Source of the DNA: Dunaliella salina
Taxonomy: Eukaryota; Chlorophyta; Chlorophyceae; Chlamydomonadales; Dunaliellaceae
Assembly (NCBI GenBank): GCA_002284615.2
Contig: MU070592.1
Coordinates: 15,048-26,744 of the forward strand
DNA: 11,697 nt
Direction: 5' to 3'
Shown in pieces: positions 7,105-11,697 of the stretch; positions within the stretch are counted from its first letter, which is position 1, and every line of letters begins with the position of its first letter. The position numbers and the translations under genes were made by a program. The notes beneath the pieces are model-generated. The model made no database searches and was not told the origin of the DNA. It saw only the letters and a list, made by a program, of their open reading frames with translations.

Positions 7105-7400
7105 AAGAAAGATGGATCCCGCGCACAAAAGATGGATCCTGCGCGGGATTTTGTAGAGGTCAGACTGGCACTGTCTATGTTCAAGCGCACGAAAGATGGA
7201 TCACGCGCACAAAAGCTAGATCCCGCGCAGGATCCAGCAGAGGTCAGATAGGCACTGTCTCTGTTAAAGCGCACAAAAGATGGATCACGGCACAAAAGCT
7301 GGATCCCGCGTGGGATCCAGCAGAGGTCAGATTAATGCCGTCTCTGTTCAAGCGCACGATAGATGGATCACGCGCACGAAAGCTTAATCCCGTGCTGAGA
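7105..7400. repeat. Right subterminal array, about 84-bp period
   Basis: Copies of GGTCAGAxxGGCACTGTCT are anchored at about 7167, 7251 and 7334, with AAAGATGGATCACGCGCAC between them. A single related copy (AGATTGGCACTGTCTCTGTT) occurs at 6721-6740. Confidence 0.85.
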
Positions 7401-7418
7401 CAAATCTGAAGGCTTGCA

Positions 7419-7452
7419 TTCAAGCGCTTGAAAGTTGTAATCAAGCGCTTGA
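7419..7452. repeat. Paired palindromes next to the right terminus
   Basis: TTCAAGCGCTTGAA (7419-7432) and TCAAGCGCTTGA (7441-7452) are perfect palindromes. The half-site GCGCTTGAA also follows the left terminus at 6121-6129. They are candidate transposase-binding words. Confidence 0.75.
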
Positions 7453-7466
7453 ATGCTTTTCTTGCA

Positions 7467-7505
7467 CAAGAAAGCCCGTTCTTGCGGGAGGCGTTTACCT
7501 GAGTG
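7467..7505. repeat. Right terminal inverted repeat
   Basis: Ends GTTTACCTGAGTG. Its last 12 bases equal the end at 397-408. Confidence 0.85.
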
Positions 7506-7508
7506 CCA
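7506..7508. other. Target site duplication, right copy (CCA)
   Basis: Matches 6080-6082. Confidence 0.6.
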
Positions 7509-7680
7509 GACAGACATCATGCCAACATGGCAATGTGATATTATCCTTGAAGGTGTTCATCTCATGAAGGAACCTCTTAAACCAGACATATCTTTTGAAG
7601 TTGTCACTCCAACAAAAAAAAGCACGCTGGGTGTTAAACGTACCACTCCAAACTGGGCTGTTTTGTGGGAGTGTGGTTAA

Positions 7681-8597
7681 GTGGCTTAATGTCCAGGGGT
7701 GCTAAATGCCATGCACACAAAAAACAGGTTCACTCGAAGCTGATGGAAAGAGGTGCGAGTAGACTTAGTTCTTCTCTTCTTGTTCTCTCTGCTGCTCACT
7801 TGCACAATCTATGCTTCCTGCTGCTCTGCTCTGTTCTGACGCTCTCACAAACACAATACGTACACTGTAGCCAGCTGCCTCCTTCCAGCAGTGTCCCTCC
7901 CCAAGGACTGCTGGTTTAGGCTCTCATGTCGTTCTCTGGGGCACTTTACAAATGAGTTTGAGCACTCCTCAAATCATTAGCCAGAACTGAGGGTTCTCTG
8001 GAAACTAGAGAAAAACACTGCCTCCAGCACAGATAACGTTTTCCAACCGAATAACCAACATTCATGACCACAATTTAGCAATGACCATGATTCAGCGTGA
8101 CAGCTGTCGTGCAAGATCAGCGTCTGTCACTTCTCCCAGCTTTCAATCAAGTATGACTACCCCCCTGATTCTTGCCAAGAGGAGCAGATGCGAAACGCAT
8201 GCAAGAATCACAAGCAGAAGGTTCAAAGATATTATCCCAGAAGCCCCGCTGACAGAATTAGCTCCGCTGAAAGTTCCAACAAATTCCCAAACCCGCTGAC
8301 AACCCAATTCCCGAGTATCTAGGTCAAAAGACAAGCAAGTGAACCAAGCAGCCAAGCAGCCTCAACTTAAAGGTCTGCATGCAGGCGATTGACAAACCTG
8401 CAAGAGCAAAGAGGTGAAAGATGCCGCAAAACCTGACAAAAAGACGGTTCACCTAGGCTTGAAGCTGTAGGCCCCACCTCTGTAACCTGCTCGTGAATGG
8501 TGTGCCAAATACTACAGCGCTTTGACAGTGACGGGGTGCCCATTCTAACTTAATTCCCGGTCAGGACACACTGCCAGCCATTCACCACCAGCCGTGT
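7681..8597. other. No gene recognised; possible retroelement 3' flank
   Basis: This lies downstream of the minus-strand polyprotein at 8598-9871, so an untranslated region or long terminal repeat is expected here. I cannot define LTR borders because no second copy is in the window. A 72-codon plus frame (8081-8299) and a 70-codon minus frame (8143-8355) overlap each other and show nothing I recognise. Confidence 0.3.
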
Positions 8598-8600
8598 TCA

Positions 8601-8738
8601 CACTGGCATGAGTTTATTGCGCACTTCGACTGAACTGAAACGTGCGCGGCTGCCATCATCAAACGTAGCCTCAAAGCATTTGACCCCGCTGCTAGGTCCC
8701 AAATATTGCACAGCGCCCAGCTTGGCCATGGTCAGGCC
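8601..8738 (-). other. SH3/Tudor-like C-terminal tail of the retroelement polyprotein
   Basis: The frame reads LGAVQYLGPSSGVKCFEATF, then DDGSRARFSSVEVRNKL. The pattern G-x-V-x-Y-L-G ... F-x-V/A-x-F-x-D-G ... is what one sees in small chromatin-reader barrels. The similarity is by pattern only. Confidence 0.45.
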
Positions 8739-8918
8739 TCAACGTTCCTCCTTGTGCGCGATGGTGCGGCCTTCAAAGGCCTTCAGCTCCTGGAGCCTCC
8801 TGCATGATGCCGCATCTCAAAACAAGGGCACATGCTTCCCTCTTAGTAAGGGTCCTGGTTCTGGTTGTGCGCGTGCGCGAGCCATGCGAAGGTCAGGAAT
8901 TGATTCCCCATCATACAC

Positions 8919-9053
8919 ACATCTTGGACATAACCACTCGCCTCTTGGAACAGTTGCAAGTGGAGGCNGTAAGCACATGGTGTGCCATCCAGTTCTACAC
9001 CCATCGCAAAGGAGCATCTTTTCCTCCTCATCCATGAATGCACAAACCTCGCA
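8919..9053 (-). other. PHD zinc finger within the retroelement polyprotein
   Basis: 45 codons with all eight zinc ligands in C4-H-C3 order: CEVC, CDGC, GWHTMC, then EWLCPRC. Trp before the last Cys pair and the acidic stretch DEEEKMLL are typical of PHD fingers that read histone H3 tails. One codon contains an N (8968). Confidence 0.85.
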
Positions 9054-9871
9054 TGCTAGATTCTTATCAGGTCTTGCGAGCGAAGGATCCAAAGTAGGAT
9101 CAATATCTGGAAGATGGCAAGGTGCCAAATTGCACACGTTATTGGTCANGGTGCTACCACATTTGCCTTGCAAAAGGACAGCACCATTCGGATTCACCTT
9201 CTTGACCCTTTAGATGCCTCTTTTTGCAAGAATTTGCAATGCACTGTCCATCACCCTGTGCTTAAGATACACAAAGTCCCTTGGCTCAAAGTTCCTAATT
9301 GATGGAAGATAACCCCCACTCCTTATGGTGGCATATCTCAAAGTGTCCCTGTGCTGCGCAATCCTGAGATTCTCGCCAGCAATGATGCCTACTTTCTGTG
9401 CTATTTGCGCTCAATCCATGACAGTGCGTGATGCATTGTGCACATCATGCAAGTCTACTTCATCTGCAAACCTGTGCACATGTGCTGGAGGTATGACAGG
9501 GTGCCTAGCGTACAGCATGTAGTATGGTGACATCTTTGTGGATGCTTGCACACTACAGTTGTAGCCCAACAATATCCATGGCAAAAATTTGTCCCACAGG
9601 GATGGAGTTGCGTTGGCTTCACAAATCTTCCGCAAAGACCTTTTAATAGTCTGAACAACTCTTTCCGCCAGACCATCTGCTTGAGGATGGTCCGGTGCTG
9701 TGCACCTATGGTCTATCATGTTCTTGTGTAACAAGTCATTAAATTTGCCAGCAAACTCAATGCCTCCATCTGTCACAGTTGCCAAAAACGGCATAAAACT
9801 CGTTCCAGGAATACTTGAGCAGTTGTCACCGCTGACTTATCTGGGATTAGACACCTCTGGGAATTATCTGG

Positions 9872-11697
9872 GAAAAAAAATGAAAGTGGGAAAGGAATGA
9901 AAGGTAAGCTTCAAAGGTAATCCAGCTTTCTCCTGCTGCTCTCAGTCACGGACACGCATGCACGAGCATATTTGAGGCCGCCCCGGCGCGCTCAGGGATG
10001 TGGGATTCACAGTGATGACGAGCCTCCGTTGGACAGTCATTCACTCCGTACGCAAGGGCCTTCCCTGAGCGCCCGGACCGCGTATGGCCGACCCTGTCAA
10101 ACAGAGCACCCCACGAGCACACAAAGAACATGCTGCATCAAACAGCCACACGACTTTACTTTCTCAAGTACTCTTCCTACAGTCAAGCCGATGGCCCAAG
10201 GACATACAACCTCCAAGTCGACCTCGAAGGAGTCAACCTCTAAGGAGTTACTGGTTGGTCTATCTGGTAGCCAACCTGCACTAGCCCATATTGATTCTCA
10301 TGCACCTGACCAGACTAGTTGCATCCTTTCTGCTGAGGCAAACATCCAAACAAGCACGAATACACAGCCCATAGCAGGTGGCTATTCCTGTAACTGCTCC
10401 TTTCCCGCACAGAAATACATTACTACCAGTCTGCCTGCGCAAGCCACCCCCATTGACATTTCTGGTAGCCATTGCACCTCACCTAAGACCATGCATTGCA
10501 TGCATTGCAAGACCTTGCATTCCGTCTCTCAGGCACAGCCTGCATCGAATAGCTATTCCCTACTGGAGGCACCCCCTCCTCACGGAGGGTAGGGGCCTTC
10601 CTTGAGGAAGGCTAGGCAAAAAGCAACTCTCCAGGAAGTGCAAGCTGGGTCATGAGACTGTGCACAGACATTTATATGAACTCAAGCATCCCAACGCGCA
10701 AGGTGGGGACTGGAACCAGGGGCTGAGAGGAGGAGTTGTGATGAGGGTTCCTCAAGGAAGGGTGGTGGCTTCCTCGCGGAGGGTTTGCTGAAGCAGTGCT
10801 CAGAGAAGTGCAGCTGAAATGAAGTGGCCTTTTTCCCTTTACATATGAATGTTGTGCACGTACAGCTGGTATATGCTGGAGTAACCAAAGCAACGGCCAG
10901 GGCAACCTCTGCTTGGTGGCGATGGCCCTCATTTCTCGTTGTAGAAATCCTAGAATAATTTTGAAACAAAATCTGTTGTATTTTATTCCTACTTGTATGT
11001 CCCTGTTCGCGAGAAAGGACTTCGGATCTCACGATGTACTCAGCCACAGACCAAATAAAATTGCGTGTTAGCCTTTTTACAATTAAGGAGGAATTTCCAC
11101 AAGATGAAATGTCCGCAAAATCGAAAGCTGCACAAATTTACCGGCACTGCCTAGGTGTTTGGAAATCCTCCCCGAATTGCCTTGCTTCCCCACAATTAAT
11201 CCTTTACAACACTTGGTTTTTGACTCCTAAATGCAGAACTTCAGAGCATTCACAGCGGCAAGGTGGGTGAGCCAGCGCTTTGGTCCCTGTACACACCCGC
11301 TCCTATTCACCCCTTTACTGCACGCATACGCAGGAGACATGATGCACTAGCCTACGCTGTGAGGCAGGGAAGAGGGGAGCGCGCCGGGGCGCGCTGGTCA
11401 AAGTGAGGTCACGGAGGTGAGTCAAGGGACACTTCTTTTCATTCTAGCAAGCGTGCATGCCTGCACTGGACGTGGGCTATGATGCACGCGCTTGCTGTGA
11501 GGGGTTGCAAGCCCACGGGCTGCTCTTGGTGGGAGCTTGGGCTACACATGTATGAAGAAGTTCACAACAGTCAAAACGCACCAAAAATCACAGCCTCTCA
11601 TGCTGAGGGGTGAAAAATGGTGAGCAGGATGGTGTATGATACTCTGGGACTGCTCCAAGCGAGCACTTGTGCCGCTTGTAAACATGAACACACACAC
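9872..11697. other. No gene recognised
   Basis: The polyprotein similarity stops at the A-run 9873-9880. Two open plus frames occur: 9972-10592 (206 codons, Ser/Thr/Pro-rich, no known motif) and 11034-11270 (78 codons, in an AT-richer patch, no known motif). Neither has a recognisable domain or start context, so I do not call them genes. Small inverted words (for example CCTTCCT/AGGAAGG at 10596-10611) and an inverted 15-bp GC-rich pair (9979-9993 and 11377-11391) are the only structure seen. Confidence 0.3.

Larger units (their letters stand above)
6083..7505. mobile_element. Complete non-autonomous CACTA (EnSpm)-like transposon, 1,423 bp
   Basis: The ends are imperfect 39-bp inverted repeats starting CACTCAGG (6083-6121 and 7467-7505; 35 of 39 positions agree by my count). 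The flanking CCA is duplicated. Inside both ends are arrays of short direct and inverted words (TTCAAGCGC, GTGCGC) with about 84-bp spacing, the subterminal layout typical of CACTA elements. The termini begin CACTC rather than the usual CACTA or CACTG. No transposase is recognisable, so it would depend on an enzyme encoded elsewhere. The middle (about 6720-7080) is unremarkable and carries only meaningless small frames. The joined flanks form an open frame, which supports these exact borders. Confidence 0.75.
6036..7680 (+). pseudogene. Unidentified reading frame split by the CACTA-like element
   Basis: The left part is 6036-6082 (AIRKNVTFDFQLTNP) and the right part is 7509-7680 (TDIMPTWQCDIILEG to the TAA at 7678-7680). 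If the element and one CCA copy are removed, the two parts join in phase through a CAG codon and stay open for about 73 codons. Upstream, the same frame is coding-like back to about 5970 (GNPHRLIESTWIS) but has a TAA at 6033-6035. I do not recognise the product. It could belong to the relic at 5590-5931. Confidence 0.4.
8598..9871 (-). pseudogene. Ty3/Gypsy-type polyprotein remnant: integrase core, PHD finger, SH3/Tudor-like tail
   Basis: Read on the minus strand. The integrase piece starts near 9850 with CLIPDKSAVTTAQVFLERVL, shifts frame at the A-run 9784-9788, then continues TVTDGGIEF, HPQADGLAERVVQTIKR and WILLGYNCSVQ, as in Gypsy integrases. The DDE Asp is at 9768-9770 and the Glu at 9663-9665, with 34 residues between. 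The first catalytic Asp and everything upstream (reverse transcriptase, RNase H) are missing. The same frame then carries an integrase C-terminal segment (RDFVYLKHR), a PHD finger and a small beta-rich tail. In-frame stops are TGA 9411-9413, TAA 9210-9212, TGA 8817-8819 and TGA 8739-8741; the probable natural end is TGA 8598-8600. Two N bases (8968, 9149) lie in it. It is a dead, 5'-truncated copy. Confidence 0.8.

Noticed and set aside
7453..7680. 75-codon frame as an independent gene starting inside the transposon end
   Set aside because: Its first codons are the terminal inverted repeat. Only the part after 7508 looks coding, as the right half of an interrupted frame.
9972..10592. 206-codon plus-strand frame as a gene
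   Set aside because: The composition is Ser/Thr/Pro-rich without any motif, and the frame lies between decayed retroelement sequence and featureless DNA. I could not support it.

Overview
Overall: the window looks like nuclear DNA of a green alga. The clues are coding exons full of CAG-encoded Gln/Ala runs, GT-AG introns of roughly 100-550 bp, a Dicer-like gene, and a Gypsy-type polyprotein that ends in a PHD finger. A chlorophycean such as a Dunaliella-like alga would fit, but this is inference from sequence style, not a database match. No prokaryotic gene organisation is visible.

Layout. (1) 1-408: mosaic direct and inverted repeats ending in a 12-bp motif identical to the terminus of a second element further on; I read this as the right end of a CACTA (EnSpm)-like element lying in an intron. 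(2) 518 to about 5016, plus strand: the central part of a Dicer-like ribonuclease III gene. I recognised it from collinear weak-to-clear matches: the end of the Dicer dimerisation domain (DUF283), platform strands, the platform/PAZ block, the PAZ-to-RNase III connector, and the first half of RNase IIIa with its catalytic acidic residues. Splice phases agree at most junctions. An in-frame TAG sits inside the conserved connector, and no RNase IIIb follows, so this copy is truncated and may be a pseudogene. (3) 5201-5547: three tandem copies of a 115-117 bp unit. (4) 5590-5931: a frameshifted relic with a PHD-like and a chromo-like segment. (5) 6083-7505: a complete 1,423-bp non-autonomous CACTA-like transposon with 39-bp imperfect terminal inverted repeats and a CCA target duplication. 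Removing it rejoins an open reading frame. (6) 7681-8597: no gene recognised. (7) 8598-9871, minus strand: a decayed 3' part of a Ty3/Gypsy-type polyprotein (integrase core, PHD finger, SH3/Tudor-like tail) with four in-frame stops and a frameshift. (8) 9872-11697: nothing I can identify.

How it fits together: an RNA-silencing gene fragment is surrounded and partly invaded by transposons. That is a plausible picture of a Dicer-like locus decaying, or of a poorly resolved repeat-rich gene. All exon boundaries are read by eye and need transcript support.
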